DNA from: Streptacidiphilus sp. P02-A3a
GTDB lineage: Bacteria > Actinomycetota > Actinomycetes > Streptomycetales > Streptomycetaceae
NCBI RefSeq assembly: GCF_014084105.1
Contig: NZ_CP048289.1
Coordinates: 4,349,922-4,413,921, forward strand
Direction: 5' to 3'
DNA length: 64,000 nt
Part shown: positions 45,038-53,763 of the stretch, one piece after another
Layout of the letters: every line of letters begins with the position of its first letter
Numbering within the stretch: position 1 is the stretch's first letter
Notes under the pieces: generated by a model
What the model was told of the DNA's origin: nothing
The model's database searches: none
Seen by the model: the letters and a program-made list of their open reading frames with translations, nothing else
Position numbers and translations under genes: made by a program

Positions 45038-45499
45038 ATGAATTGGCGGAATATGGACCCCCTATCACCAGATGCGTTCCTGTGGCTAATGGAAGCGCAG
45101 GGCGGTGCCTTGATTGAGGTGTGCGTGACATCGGCATCCTATGATGAGTGGGTCGCGACATTCGATGCACTCGTAGCTAAGGGCTTCCCTCTCTTGGTGA
45201 AGCGGTGCGATGTTGCCATTCCGCCTGTCATCACGACCGACATGTTTGCTGACGGTGACGAGAACTCATTCGTGATGTCGGTTGAGATCGGACGACAGCT
45301 ATGGACGACGAATTTCTATTCGGTGTCACTGATCGACTTTCAGGGAAGCCCTCGGGATATCCTCGATAATTCTGATATCGAGGATGCTAGGGGATTCATG
45401 CAAGTGATTGCCAATGCAACTGGGCGGACTGTTCGCATGGTTCCAGAGACATTCAATTATGAGACAGAGGTGGCCTATATGCTAGTTGGGCCAATGTAA
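45038..45499 (+). CDS. Candidate immunity protein for the RHS toxin
   Basis: A 153-residue acidic protein beginning five bases after the toxin stop; the ATG at 45053 and an overlapping ATG at 45005 are alternative starts. Sequence features: MDPLSPDAFLWLMEAQGGALIEVCVT, a VKRCDVAIPP turn, MSVEIGRQLWTTNFYSVSLIDF strands, and ARGFMQVIANATGRTVRMVPE at the end. I do not recognise the family. Position, size, acidity, tight spacing and clearly low GC relative to the chromosome are what is expected of a horizontally exchanged immunity gene. A strong terminator follows. No membrane segment is seen, so it would neutralise a toxin in the cytoplasm. Confidence 0.72.
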   Translation: MNWRNMDPLSPDAFLWLMEAQGGALIEVCVTSASYDEWVATFDALVAKGFPLLVKRCDVAIPPVITTDMFADGDENSFVMSVEIGRQLWTTNFYSVSLIDFQGSPRDILDNSDIEDARGFMQVIANATGRTVRMVPETFNYETEVAYMLVGPM

Positions 45500-46289
45500 T
45501 TGGGCTGATGAAATTCAGAGGCCCTACCGGATGGCGCTCCGGTGGGGCCTCTGGGTGCCTGACGGCAGTAGTTGACGGCAACGTCGGCGGACGGGCGCTC
45601 CACAAGCGGGTGGTTCGCCCTCGTTGCCGGGTCGGGTGGTGGGCTGGTCAGGGTTGCGGAGGGCGTTGCCGGGGAGGTCGAGGCGTCGCGTTGGAGGCGG
45701 AGTCGGACGTGGGCGTACACCGTGGCGGTCACCCCGATGTGGGCATGGCCGAGGAGTTCCTTGATGACGACCAGTTCGACGCCCTGCTCCAGGAGCAGTG
45801 TGGTTGCCGAGTGCCGGAGATCGTGGAAGCGGATGTGGCGCAGTGCGGCCCGGCGAAGAAGCGCGTTGAAGTGCCGGGTGAGCGTGGCACCCTCGATCGG
45901 GGAGCCGTCGGGCCGGGTGAAGACATACCGGCTCGCCTTCCAGCCCGTTCCCGCTGCTTCGCATTCCTGGAGCTGCCGGTCGCGGTGTTGTTCGAGGGAG
46001 CGCAGGCACTCGGTGGGCAGGGCGATGCGCCGTTCCGAGCTCTGGGTTTTGGTTGGCAGCGCGGTCAGGCCGCTGGAGTTGGTGCGTTGGAGGGTGCGGC
46101 GGATGCTGGCGGTTCCGCCGGCCAGGTCGAGGTCTTCCCAGCGCAGGCCGAGGAGTTCGCCCTTGCATAGTCCGGTGTGCAGGGTGAGTTCGACCAGTGC
46201 GTCCAGCGATGGGCGTCGGTGGCGGCGACGAACGCGCGGACCTGCTTGGCGGTGAGGAGCCCGAGGCGTTGGGGTTGAGGAGTCGCCAT
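45475..46289 (-). pseudogene. Frameshifted tyrosine recombinase (integrase) remnant
   Basis: Read on the minus strand, LLTAKQVRAFVAATDAHRW continues, after a one-base loss near 46203, as DALVELTLHTGLCKGELLGL. Much further on come FHDLRHSATTLLLEQGVEL and GHAHIGVTATVYAHVRLRL, the HxxR, His and Tyr box of phage-type integrases. The first catalytic Arg, normally in GLRxGEL, is Cys-Lys here (GLCKGEL). The N-terminal DNA-binding part is missing. Frameshift, lost Arg and truncation show it is dead. The frame runs on through the toxin terminator to a chance stop at 45475. It marks past integration next to the toxin genes. Confidence 0.8.
45516..45553 (+). terminator. Strong terminator after the toxin-immunity pair
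   Basis: A 15-bp stem: left arm CAGAGGCCCTACCGG (45516-45530), loop ATGGCGCT, right arm CCGGTGGGGCCTCTG (45539-45553), fully paired except one U-G wobble. It closes the toxin-immunity transcript. Confidence 0.8.
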
Positions 46290-46291
46290 GC

Positions 46292-46381
46292 GTGACGATC
46301 GTCTACGTACACTCGGCGATCGAGGCCGCCTTGGAGCACGCCGTCAGCGAAGAGGTGATCCTCCGGAACGTCGCTGGCTAG
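46292..46381 (+). pseudogene. Integrase mid-fragment on the opposite strand
   Basis: The plus strand reads YVHSAIEAALEHAVSEEVIL then RNVAG and a stop. This is the segment that precedes the catalytic core in Streptomyces tyrosine integrases. It abuts, head to head, the minus-strand core fragment that begins at 46289, where these two pieces should be consecutive in the same direction. It therefore looks like a small inversion within, or a join between, integrase genes. Confidence 0.5.
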
Positions 46382-46827
46382 GCCGGGCGTTGAGGGGGTG
46401 TCAGGTGCGTAGTTTTGTGGGGGTGATGATCAGGGGGGGTGGGGAAGAGTTCGGTGAAGCGTTCGAGGGGGCCGAAGACGGTGGTGATGCGCTCGGTGTA
46501 CTTGGCCAGGTAGGCGGGCTGTTGGTCGGCGGTCGGCTGATCGGGGGCGGGGCGGGCGACGCCTTCGATGCGGACGATGTTCCTGCCGATGTCGGTGCCG
46601 TCGAGCGTCAGACTCACCTTCGGGTTGGCGGCGAAGTTGCGCAGCTTCTCCTTCTTCGGCTGGGTGTAGAGCAGGATCGTCCCGTCCTCGCGCACCAGGA
46701 ACCAGACGGGGACGCTGACCGGCTGGCCGTCCGGCCGCACGGTGGTCAGCCAGGCGATGAGATCGCGCCGCAGTCGCTCCTCGACTCGCTCGCGGTCGCC
46801 CGGCGGCAGACCAGAGGTGAGGTCCAT
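46378..46827 (-). CDS. PPOX-class F420-dependent oxidoreductase
   Basis: A 149-residue split-barrel protein. The strand series RRDLIAWLTTVRPDGQPVSVPVWFLVREDGTILLYTQPKKEKLRNFAANPKVSLTLDG is typical of actinobacterial F420/flavin-binding PPOX proteins (the TIGR03667-like group, from memory). ERITTVFGPLERFTELFP follows. The ATG at 46827 has GAAGGG upstream. The 3' end reaches the integrase fragment boundary; its last residues (HKTTHLTPPQRPA) may be altered by that junction. Confidence 0.8.
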   Translation of the reverse strand: MDLTSGLPPGDRERVEERLRRDLIAWLTTVRPDGQPVSVPVWFLVREDGTILLYTQPKKEKLRNFAANPKVSLTLDGTDIGRNIVRIEGVARPAPDQPTADQQPAYLAKYTERITTVFGPLERFTELFPTPPDHHPHKTTHLTPPQRPA

Positions 46828-47019
46828 GCTGCTGTGCCCTTCTCTCGGCGGTCTCGTGCTCGCGCAGGAAGCCACAGAGGAAACCACACGATGGGCGCGG
46901 CAAATCCCGTTCGTCGCCATGTGGTTGAGCCCGGAGCCCGGAGCCCGGAGCGGCGGACGGGCGCGGGGCGCGGACTCCGGGGGAGTCGCGGCCCGCGCCG
47001 GGCCGGGGGTCGGCGGGGG

Positions 47020-48765
47020 TCAGCGCTCGGCGGGGGCCGTGGGGCGGTACAGGCGGCGCAGTTCCTCCTCCAGTGCCTTCGCCTCGTCCAGGCGGGGCCT
47101 GCTCTTGGGCTCGAACAGGCCGTCCTGCTCCCAGCGGTCCGGATCCAGGCTCAGCACCGACGTGTTGAGCCAGCCGCGTGAGCGGACCGACTCGACGTGC
47201 TCCGGCAGCGCGTCCTCCAGGGCCAGGTAGAAGATGACGTGGGCCAGCTCCTCGATCCGGTCGAGGCCGTCGCGGATGCTGGCCAGGACCGTGCCGAAGG
47301 ACGGCGTCTCCTTGCCGGGGAGGTTCTGCACGAAGAGCCGGGCCAGCGTCGGCAGGTCGTCGTAGTAGTCGATGTAGTCGAACTCGCGGACCCCCCGGTA
47401 GTCGCGGGCCCACGCCTTGAACAGGTTCATCACGGTGCCCTGGGTCGACACCGCGTGCGCGCCCAGGGCGCTGAGCGTGGTGCTCGCGGACTCGTCCAGG
47501 TAGGTCCGGGCGTAGAACTGCGGGTCGGAGAACGACCAGCCCACGTAGTAGTCCCAGATGGTCTTCAGCGACATGATGACCGGGTTGTCGTGGAAGACGT
47601 AGGAGCCCTGGATGTTCAGGGTGAGCCCCTCGGCCAGGGAGAGGAACCAGCGGTTGGCGTACCGGACGAACCCCTCGTCGAAGGACTCCCGCTCGTCCCG
47701 GCCGATCATCTCGGTGACGAAGCCGTTGGCGTAGCCGATCAGGTTCGACCCCACCGAGTAGTAGGGGTCGGCGAAGACCCCGGCCTCACCGACGCAGGCC
47801 CAGCGGTCGTGCGAGAACACCTGGTGCGAGGAGTGGCTGTAGTTCTTCAGCACGCGGAAGTCGAGCACCGGGAGCTCGCGGATCGCCGGGTCGAAGCCGG
47901 GGACGCGCTCGGCGACGAAGTCGACGGCCTTCTCGATGCGGTTGAACTTGGTCACCGGGTGCACCTCGTCGGCCACCACGATGCCGACGCTGGTGTGGTC
48001 GGGGGCCAGCGGGATGGCCCACACCCAACCGCCCTCGAACATGAAGTGGTTGGTGGACTGCCAGCGCGTCTCGTGGATGCGGTCGTGCCAGACCTTGTGC
48101 TCGGGCCGCACCGCCTCGTCGGTGTCCAGGCGCCCTTCGAGCCGGAACCAGACCGAGTGGTGCGGCTTCGGGAAGCGCTTGGTGAGGTCGAGCTTGCGTT
48201 GCAGCAGCCGGTGGCGACCGGTGGCGTCGATCACCCAGCGGCAGGTGACGGTGACGGCCTGCTCCTCGCCGCCCTGGTAGGTCACCCGGTGCGGCGCGTC
48301 CTGTTCCCCCAGCTCGATGTCGAGCACCCGTACGCCCTGCCGCAGCTCGGCCCCGGCCTCGTCCACCACCACCCGCAGGTGCTCCTCGAAGGAGCCCCGG
48401 TTGAGCTGGTAGGACTTCGCCGGGAGGAAGCGGTTGACGCCGAACTCGGACTCCCGGTGCAGCCCGGGCCGGTCGCCGTAGAAGTACCGCAGCCCCAGCT
48501 TCTCCAGTTGCTGCTCCTCCAGGTAGTCGTGCAGGCCGATGACACCGGAGAAGTAGTAGGCGCCGACCTCGACCGTCGACTCGCCGACCTTGAACGCGGA
48601 CAGCGGGATCGGCGACCGGTCGCGCTCGCAGACCAGGACGCTGATCGACGGGTACGCGTCCCGGAGCTGCTTGGCGAGGCAGAGCCCGGCCAGGCCGCCG
48701 CCCGCGATGACCACGTCGTAGTCGACGCCGGTGAACATGGATTCGGTACCGCTCTGGGTGCTCAC
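47020..48765 (-). CDS. FAD-dependent halogenase-like flavoenzyme
   Basis: A 581-residue flavoprotein starting at the GTG at 48765, which overlaps the stop of the A-T gene by four bases (GTGA). FAD loop VVIAGGGLAGLCLA (GxGxxG at 22-27), GES at 61-63, and the halogenase signature WxWxIP as WVWAIP at 247-252. FADPYYSVGSNLIGYANGF corresponds to the DP-x-S-x-G region. The long helical C-terminus is like that of CmlS/PltA-type enzymes that chlorinate aromatic groups tethered to carrier proteins. With the coupled A-T didomain, I infer halogenation (or a related oxidation) of a carrier-bound Tyr-like residue. Chlorinating activity is not proven by sequence. Confidence 0.82.
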   Translation of the reverse strand: MSTQSGTESMFTGVDYDVVIAGGGLAGLCLAKQLRDAYPSISVLVCERDRSPIPLSAFKVGESTVEVGAYYFSGVIGLHDYLEEQQLEKLGLRYFYGDRPGLHRESEFGVNRFLPAKSYQLNRGSFEEHLRVVVDEAGAELRQGVRVLDIELGEQDAPHRVTYQGGEEQAVTVTCRWVIDATGRHRLLQRKLDLTKRFPKPHHSVWFRLEGRLDTDEAVRPEHKVWHDRIHETRWQSTNHFMFEGGWVWAIPLAPDHTSVGIVVADEVHPVTKFNRIEKAVDFVAERVPGFDPAIRELPVLDFRVLKNYSHSSHQVFSHDRWACVGEAGVFADPYYSVGSNLIGYANGFVTEMIGRDERESFDEGFVRYANRWFLSLAEGLTLNIQGSYVFHDNPVIMSLKTIWDYYVGWSFSDPQFYARTYLDESASTTLSALGAHAVSTQGTVMNLFKAWARDYRGVREFDYIDYYDDLPTLARLFVQNLPGKETPSFGTVLASIRDGLDRIEELAHVIFYLALEDALPEHVESVRSRGWLNTSVLSLDPDRWEQDGLFEPKSRPRLDEAKALEEELRRLYRPTAPAER

Positions 48766-50558
48766 GAAATCTGTGCCTCGCTGTTCTGAAGGTTCTCGAT
48801 GATGCGGGCCAGGCTCCGGATGGTCCTGCCCTGGTACGGCTCGGAGTTGTCGAGGTGGACCCCCAGCAGCTCGTCCACCTGGGCCACCAGGTCCATCACG
48901 CTGAGCGAGTCGCCGCCGAGGTCGAAGAAGTCGTCGTCCGGGCCGACCCGCAGCGGCGCGAAGATCCGGGCCCAGATCTCCAGCAGCGCCGACTCGGTGG
49001 CCGTCGCGGCCACCGGCGGGGGACCGTGCCCGGCGGTGGCGTCGGCGTACCGGGCGTCGAGCGCCGCCTCGTCGACCTTCCCGTTGCCGGTGACCGGTAC
49101 CGCGTCGATCGCGATGATCGCCGTCGGCACCATGTACTCCGGCAGGTGCTCCAGCGCGAAGCCGCGCAGTCCGTCCACCTGCTCGGCGGTCGGGCCGACG
49201 ACGAAGGCGACCAGGCGCGGGGTCGCCGAGTCCACGTCCCGGCGGTGCAGGAAGACCTGGCGGACCAGCTCGTGCCGCGCCAGCACCTCGGCCACGCTGC
49301 CCAGTTCGACGCGCCGACCGCGGATCTTGACCTGCTGGTCGCGGCGCTCCAGGAACTCCAGCTCGCCGCCCGGGTGCAGCCTGACGATGTCCCCGGTCCG
49401 GTAGGCGCGCCTGCCCCGCAGCGGGCCCGAGCGGTGCACGGCGAACTGTCGCGCGGTCAGTTCCGGGTCGCCCAGGTAGCCGCGGGCCAGACCGGCCCCG
49501 GCCAGGTACAGCTCGCCGCTCTCGCCCGGTGCCACCGGTCGGCCCTCCGGGTCCAGCACGCACGCCTCGGTACCGGTGATCGGTGTGCCGATCAGCACCC
49601 GGTCGTCCGTGGCGCGGAGCCGGTGGACGGTGGAGCACACCGCGTTCTCGGAGGGGCCGTACTCGTTGAACAGCGCGGTGTCCGGTACCCGCAGGAAGTG
49701 CGCCCGGATGAGGGCCGAGGTGAACCACTCCCCGGCGACGGTGACGCTGCGCAGCGCCTTGGCGGTCTGGGCGTCCATCGCCGGGAGCAGCCGCTGGTAC
49801 AGCGCGGGTGTGATCAGGAAGTGGCTGACGTTCCGCTGCTGCATCAGTTCCACCAGGTAGCCCCGGTCCGTGATCAGGTCGCGGACCGGCAGCAGCAGCC
49901 GCGCGCCGCTGCTGAGGGCGCAGAAGGTGTCGGCGACGGAGCTGTCGAACGACGGCCGCGGAATCGCCAGCGTCACGTCGTCCGGGCCGAAACCGTAGTG
50001 GGTGTTGCGCCAGCCGATGGTGTTGACGATGGCGTGGTGCTCGACCGCGATGCCCTTGGGCGTCCCGGTCGTTCCCGACGTGTAGATCACGTACGCGAGG
50101 TCCGCGGCCGTCGCCACCGGGGCCGGGTCGGTGTCCGGGGTGCCGAGGCCCGCGCTCATGACGTCCGTCACGAACAGGTCGCCGCTGTTGAACGCCGCGC
50201 CCGCCGCCGTCGACGACTCGATGACCGTCGCCCGCGGCGCGACGTTGTCGAGGATGCGCCGGGTGACGCCCGGCGGGTTCTCCGGGTCCAGCGGCACGTA
50301 GGCGCCACCGGCCTTGAGCACCGCGAGCATGGCGACCACGACGCTCGGCGGATGCCGGAGCAGGATCGCCACCCGGTCGTCCGGCCGCACGCCGGAGCTG
50401 TCCCGCAGGTGGTGCGCCAGCCGGTTGGCCCGGCGGTTCAGCTCACCGTAGCTCAGGAACTCGCCCTCGTATTCGAGCGCGATGCCCTCGGGTGCCTTGC
50501 GGACGCGTTTCTCGAAGAGGTGATGCAGCGTATCGGGATCGTCGGAGTGTGCCGACAT
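48762..50558 (-). CDS. Stand-alone NRPS adenylation-thiolation didomain
   Basis: A 598-residue A-T protein. A3 YVIYTSGTTGTPKG at about 156-169, A4 PSFDSSVADTF, A5 NEYGPSENAV, A7 YRTGD, and A10 VTGNGKVDEAAL; the carrier site is FFDLGGDSLS near 548. Reading the ten Stachelhaus positions by eye gives D-S-A-L-T-A-E-V-C-K, closest to known Tyr codes (the DGTITAEVAK type), so Tyr or another aromatic acid is the likely substrate; this is tentative. There is no condensation domain, so the loaded amino acid is probably modified on the carrier by the coupled flavoenzyme and passed on. The ATG at 50558 has GGGGG upstream. Confidence 0.9.
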   Translation of the reverse strand: MSAHSDDPDTLHHLFEKRVRKAPEGIALEYEGEFLSYGELNRRANRLAHHLRDSSGVRPDDRVAILLRHPPSVVVAMLAVLKAGGAYVPLDPENPPGVTRRILDNVAPRATVIESSTAAGAAFNSGDLFVTDVMSAGLGTPDTDPAPVATAADLAYVIYTSGTTGTPKGIAVEHHAIVNTIGWRNTHYGFGPDDVTLAIPRPSFDSSVADTFCALSSGARLLLPVRDLITDRGYLVELMQQRNVSHFLITPALYQRLLPAMDAQTAKALRSVTVAGEWFTSALIRAHFLRVPDTALFNEYGPSENAVCSTVHRLRATDDRVLIGTPITGTEACVLDPEGRPVAPGESGELYLAGAGLARGYLGDPELTARQFAVHRSGPLRGRRAYRTGDIVRLHPGGELEFLERRDQQVKIRGRRVELGSVAEVLARHELVRQVFLHRRDVDSATPRLVAFVVGPTAEQVDGLRGFALEHLPEYMVPTAIIAIDAVPVTGNGKVDEAALDARYADATAGHGPPPVAATATESALLEIWARIFAPLRVGPDDDFFDLGGDSLSVMDLVAQVDELLGVHLDNSEPYQGRTIRSLARIIENLQNSEAQIS

Positions 50559-50618
50559 GTGTTTCCCCCTGGTGCTGTTCGGGCGATCAATGAAGCGTCT
50601 CGGACATCCGTGCCGCCG

Positions 50619-51404
50619 TCAGACGGTCGACGCCGGTCGCCGAAGCGGCGCGGCCGGAGGATCGAGGGTGCGGACCAGCGCGCTCAAGGTGGCGCTCGTC
50701 CGGGTCTGCGGGAAGAAGTGCCCGCCCGGTACCGCGGCGAGCTGGAAGGGGCCGTCGCACAGCAGCCGCCACTTCTCCGCCTCGGCGGCGGTGGCGACCG
50801 GGTCCTGGTCGCCGTACAGCACGCTGACCGGCATGGTCAGGCGCGGCCTGGACGGGGGAGTCCGGAAGCCGGCGTGCGCGCCGAGGTCCGCGCGCAGCAC
50901 CGGGAAGAACCGCTCCCGGAACTCCGGGCGGGCCAGGCCCGCGGGGTCCGCGCCGAGGCTCCGCCACAGCTGCTCGATCTCCTGGTCGGTGCCCACCGGC
51001 CGGAGCGCGGTCAGCCCCGGCGCCCCGGAGGCGAGCACCACCAGCTGCGCCGGGGGCCGTCCGGTGAGGGTCAGCCGGTGCGCCAACTCGTAGCAGAGGT
51101 AGGCCCCGAAGCTGTGCCCGACCAGCACCGGCGGGCCCGGTAGCGCGAGCAGGTCCGGCAGGACGTCCGCGACCAGTTCGGCGACCGTCCGCAGCGGGGC
51201 CTCCCGCCCGCGCTCCTCGCGACCGGGTGCCACATGGGCGTACAGGCCGAGCCACGCGGGCAGTTCACGACGCCAGCAGGCGAACGCGGTCGCCCCGCCA
51301 CCCGCGTACGGGAAGCAGACCAGGGGGGTGGTCGGCGGGTCGTCCGCCGCGGCGGGCGGTCCGAAGCGGCGCAGGGACACGGTGCCGCGCTCCGGCTTGG
51401 TCAT
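50619..51404 (-). CDS. Type II thioesterase
   Basis: A 261-residue alpha/beta hydrolase of the editing thioesterase class: PLVCFPYAGGGATAFACWR at the start, VLVGHSFGAYLCYELAH with the catalytic Ser, VSVLYGDQDPV with the Asp and PGGHFFPQ with the His. Removes wrongly loaded acyl groups from carrier proteins. The ATG at 51404 has GGAG upstream. Located 60 bp before the A-T gene. Confidence 0.93.
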   Translation of the reverse strand: MTKPERGTVSLRRFGPPAAADDPPTTPLVCFPYAGGGATAFACWRRELPAWLGLYAHVAPGREERGREAPLRTVAELVADVLPDLLALPGPPVLVGHSFGAYLCYELAHRLTLTGRPPAQLVVLASGAPGLTALRPVGTDQEIEQLWRSLGADPAGLARPEFRERFFPVLRADLGAHAGFRTPPSRPRLTMPVSVLYGDQDPVATAAEAEKWRLLCDGPFQLAAVPGGHFFPQTRTSATLSALVRTLDPPAAPLRRPASTV

Positions 51405-51496
51405 GGTGCACTCCACCCAAGGTCCGTAGGACGAGTACTGCGGTGAGGGGGTCGGTACAGCGTGCGCGTCGTGGTCGGCCCCGGGGGCCGACGGCC

Positions 51497-52489
51497 TCAG
51501 CGCGTCGTTCGGTCGGCCAGCTGGACCACGGCGCCCGCGACGGCGCGGGTGACCTCCGCCGCGAAGTCCAGGTCGAGGGTCGCCAGGGTGTCGGTCGCCT
51601 GGTGGTAGTGCGGATTGCGCAGGTTGGCGGTGTCCGTGATGAGCAGACCCCGCCGACCGGTGCGCCAGTAGGGCAGGTGGTCGCTGCGCGCGGCGTCCCT
51701 GAGCAGGCCCCCGAGCCGTTTGATCGGGTAGATCCGCAGCCCCGGGACGTACGTCCGGGCGCTGCGCTGCACCGCGTTCGCGAACGGCAGTGACCGCAGG
51801 TCGGCGATGAGTGCGACGAAGTCGCCGGTGGTCGGCGGCGAGAACACCCCCGGGATGCGCAGCGGACTACCCTGCGCGCCGGGGCGCCGGTCCCGGAATC
51901 CGATCATCTCCAGCACGATCAGGCCCTCGACGGCCTCGCCGTCGGCGTCGAGGTCCGCCACGTGCGAGCGGCTGCCCAGCATCCACTCCTCCTCCTCGCC
52001 GAAGAGGCAGAACCGGACGCCGCGTTCGCGCGGGCCCAGCGCGTGGAGCACCCGGGCGGTCTCCAGCACACCGGCGACTCCGCTGGCGTTGTCGTCGGCG
52101 CCGGGGCTGCCCTGCACGGAGTCCCAGTGCGCGCCGACCTCCACCAGCGGCGCGACGCGGTCGCGGCCGGGCAGCACGGCGAACAGGTTGACCTGGTGCG
52201 GCGCCTCGCCGTACGGCTTCTCCACCACCTGGTAGCCGTAGTCGGAGAGTTCGTCGCGCAGGTGGCGCAGCGCGTGCTGGACGTTCTGCTCGTCCTCGCG
52301 CCAGCGCGGTCCGGTCGCCGTCAGCGCGCTGACGTGCCGCTCCACGTCGGCCGGGGTGATCCGGGACAGCGCGTCCGCGAGCTTCGGGTCGTGGGGCGTA
52401 CGCACCGCGAGTTCGCTGATGGTGTCGGCGGCGTGGCGGCGGATCTCGCTCCAGCCGGGCAGGTACTCCCGCAGCTTACGGAGCTTCAT
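51497..52489 (-). CDS. M28 family zinc peptidase
   Basis: A 330-residue aminopeptidase-like protein. The two-zinc site is visible: VGAHWDSVQGSPGADDNASGVAG (His, then the bridging Asp), FGEEEEWMLGS (catalytic Glu-Glu), LEMIGF (Asp position replaced by Glu) and RSDHLPYW (late His). No signal peptide or membrane anchor was recognised. The ATG at 52489 overlaps the MFS stop (ATGA) and follows GGAGG. In this cluster it may trim or activate the peptide, open a precursor or give self-protection. Confidence 0.85.
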   Translation of the reverse strand: MKLRKLREYLPGWSEIRRHAADTISELAVRTPHDPKLADALSRITPADVERHVSALTATGPRWREDEQNVQHALRHLRDELSDYGYQVVEKPYGEAPHQVNLFAVLPGRDRVAPLVEVGAHWDSVQGSPGADDNASGVAGVLETARVLHALGPRERGVRFCLFGEEEEWMLGSRSHVADLDADGEAVEGLIVLEMIGFRDRRPGAQGSPLRIPGVFSPPTTGDFVALIADLRSLPFANAVQRSARTYVPGLRIYPIKRLGGLLRDAARSDHLPYWRTGRRGLLITDTANLRNPHYHQATDTLATLDLDFAAEVTRAVAGAVVQLADRTTR

Positions 52490-53763
52490 GCGCCGCCTCC
52501 GGCAGCTGCCTCGATGCCCTCGGCGCCGCCGGCCACGGCCGCCAGGGCGCGGGCGGCGGCCTGTTTCGCCTGCGCCCGGACCACCAGCGGGGACACAGCG
52601 AACCCGGCCAGCAGGAAGACCCCGGCGATGACCAGCCAGCCCGCGGCGCCCTGGTCGATGCCGAGGTAGGTCGTGGCGGCCGGACCGGCGGTCTCCGCGA
52701 AGGCCATGCCGAGTGCGTAGACGCCGAGGTACTCGCCGCGGGCGTGGTCCGGGGCGAGACCGTAGGAGATGCCCCAACTGCCCGCCATGGCGAGCAGTTC
52801 ACCGGCGGTGAGCAGCAGCACCGCCACCACCAGGCAGAGGATGGTCAGGGCGGTGCTGTGCACCGCGACCGCGGCGGCGATCCCGGCGCAGGAGAGGGCG
52901 AGGAACACCCCGGCCCGGCGCTGGGCCCGAGCGCCGCCGTCGACCGTGTCGGCGTTGCGGCTCAACCGCACCTGGAAGACCACGACCAGCACGGTGTTGG
53001 CGGTGACGAAGAGACCGGCCAGGGCCCTGGGGATGCCGTGTCCGGATACGATCAGCAGCGGCAGCGCCAGGGTGAGCACGATGCCGTTGATGCCGAGCAG
53101 ACCGTTCATCAGGGTGAGCAGGACGAACGGGATGTCCTTGAGCGCCGGTGCCTTGGCCGCTCCGACGGGGCGGGGCTGCGGCGGCATGGAGGGCAGCGGG
53201 ATCAGGGTGGCCGCGGCGAGCAGGTACGAGGCGGTGTTCCCGGCGATCACCATCTCGCAGGCGAAGTGCGAGCCGTCGGCCAGCGCCCACGCGGCCAGCG
53301 CGGAACCGCCCGCGAAGCCGGCGTTGAACACCGAGCGCAGGTAGGCGCGTCCGGCCACCCGGCGGTCGGGCTCCAGCACACCGGCGATCAGCGCCGACCG
53401 GACGGTGCTGGCCGCCCGGATGGCCAGTGACGTCGCGCTGGCCACCAGGACGAAGCCGAGGAAGGAGTGCACCAGCGGATAGAGGCAGAAGAGCGCGGCC
53501 TCCGCGAGGTGCAGCAGGAACAGCAGTCTGCGGGTGTCCACGCGGTCCGCGAGCCAACCGGTCGGTACCGAGGCGCCGAGCGTGACCAGCCCCGCTATGG
53601 AGAACCCGACGCCGACCTGAGTGGCCGTCAGTCCGACCACGCGGACGAAGAAGGCGACGCCGCCGGTGAGGAACAGCCCGGTCCCCAGTGAGTCGACCAG
53701 GTAATTGACGGCCATGGGCCGCGTCGCCCCGCGGGCGGGGAGCAAGGAGGCGAATGACGGCAC
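52486..53763 (-). CDS. MFS transporter, probable product exporter
   Basis: A 425-residue, 12-helix major facilitator. GTG at 53763 with GGAAGG upstream. LVDSLGTGLFLTGGVAFFVRVVGLTATQVG covers helices 1-2 and the GWLADRVDTRR loop is the family signature. Translationally coupled to the M28 peptidase gene, so it is the first gene of the minus-strand NRPS arm. It most probably exports the peptide product. Confidence 0.88.
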   Translation of the reverse strand: MPSFASLLPARGATRPMAVNYLVDSLGTGLFLTGGVAFFVRVVGLTATQVGVGFSIAGLVTLGASVPTGWLADRVDTRRLLFLLHLAEAALFCLYPLVHSFLGFVLVASATSLAIRAASTVRSALIAGVLEPDRRVAGRAYLRSVFNAGFAGGSALAAWALADGSHFACEMVIAGNTASYLLAAATLIPLPSMPPQPRPVGAAKAPALKDIPFVLLTLMNGLLGINGIVLTLALPLLIVSGHGIPRALAGLFVTANTVLVVVFQVRLSRNADTVDGGARAQRRAGVFLALSCAGIAAAVAVHSTALTILCLVVAVLLLTAGELLAMAGSWGISYGLAPDHARGEYLGVYALGMAFAETAGPAATTYLGIDQGAAGWLVIAGVFLLAGFAVSPLVVRAQAKQAAARALAAVAGGAEGIEAAAGGGA

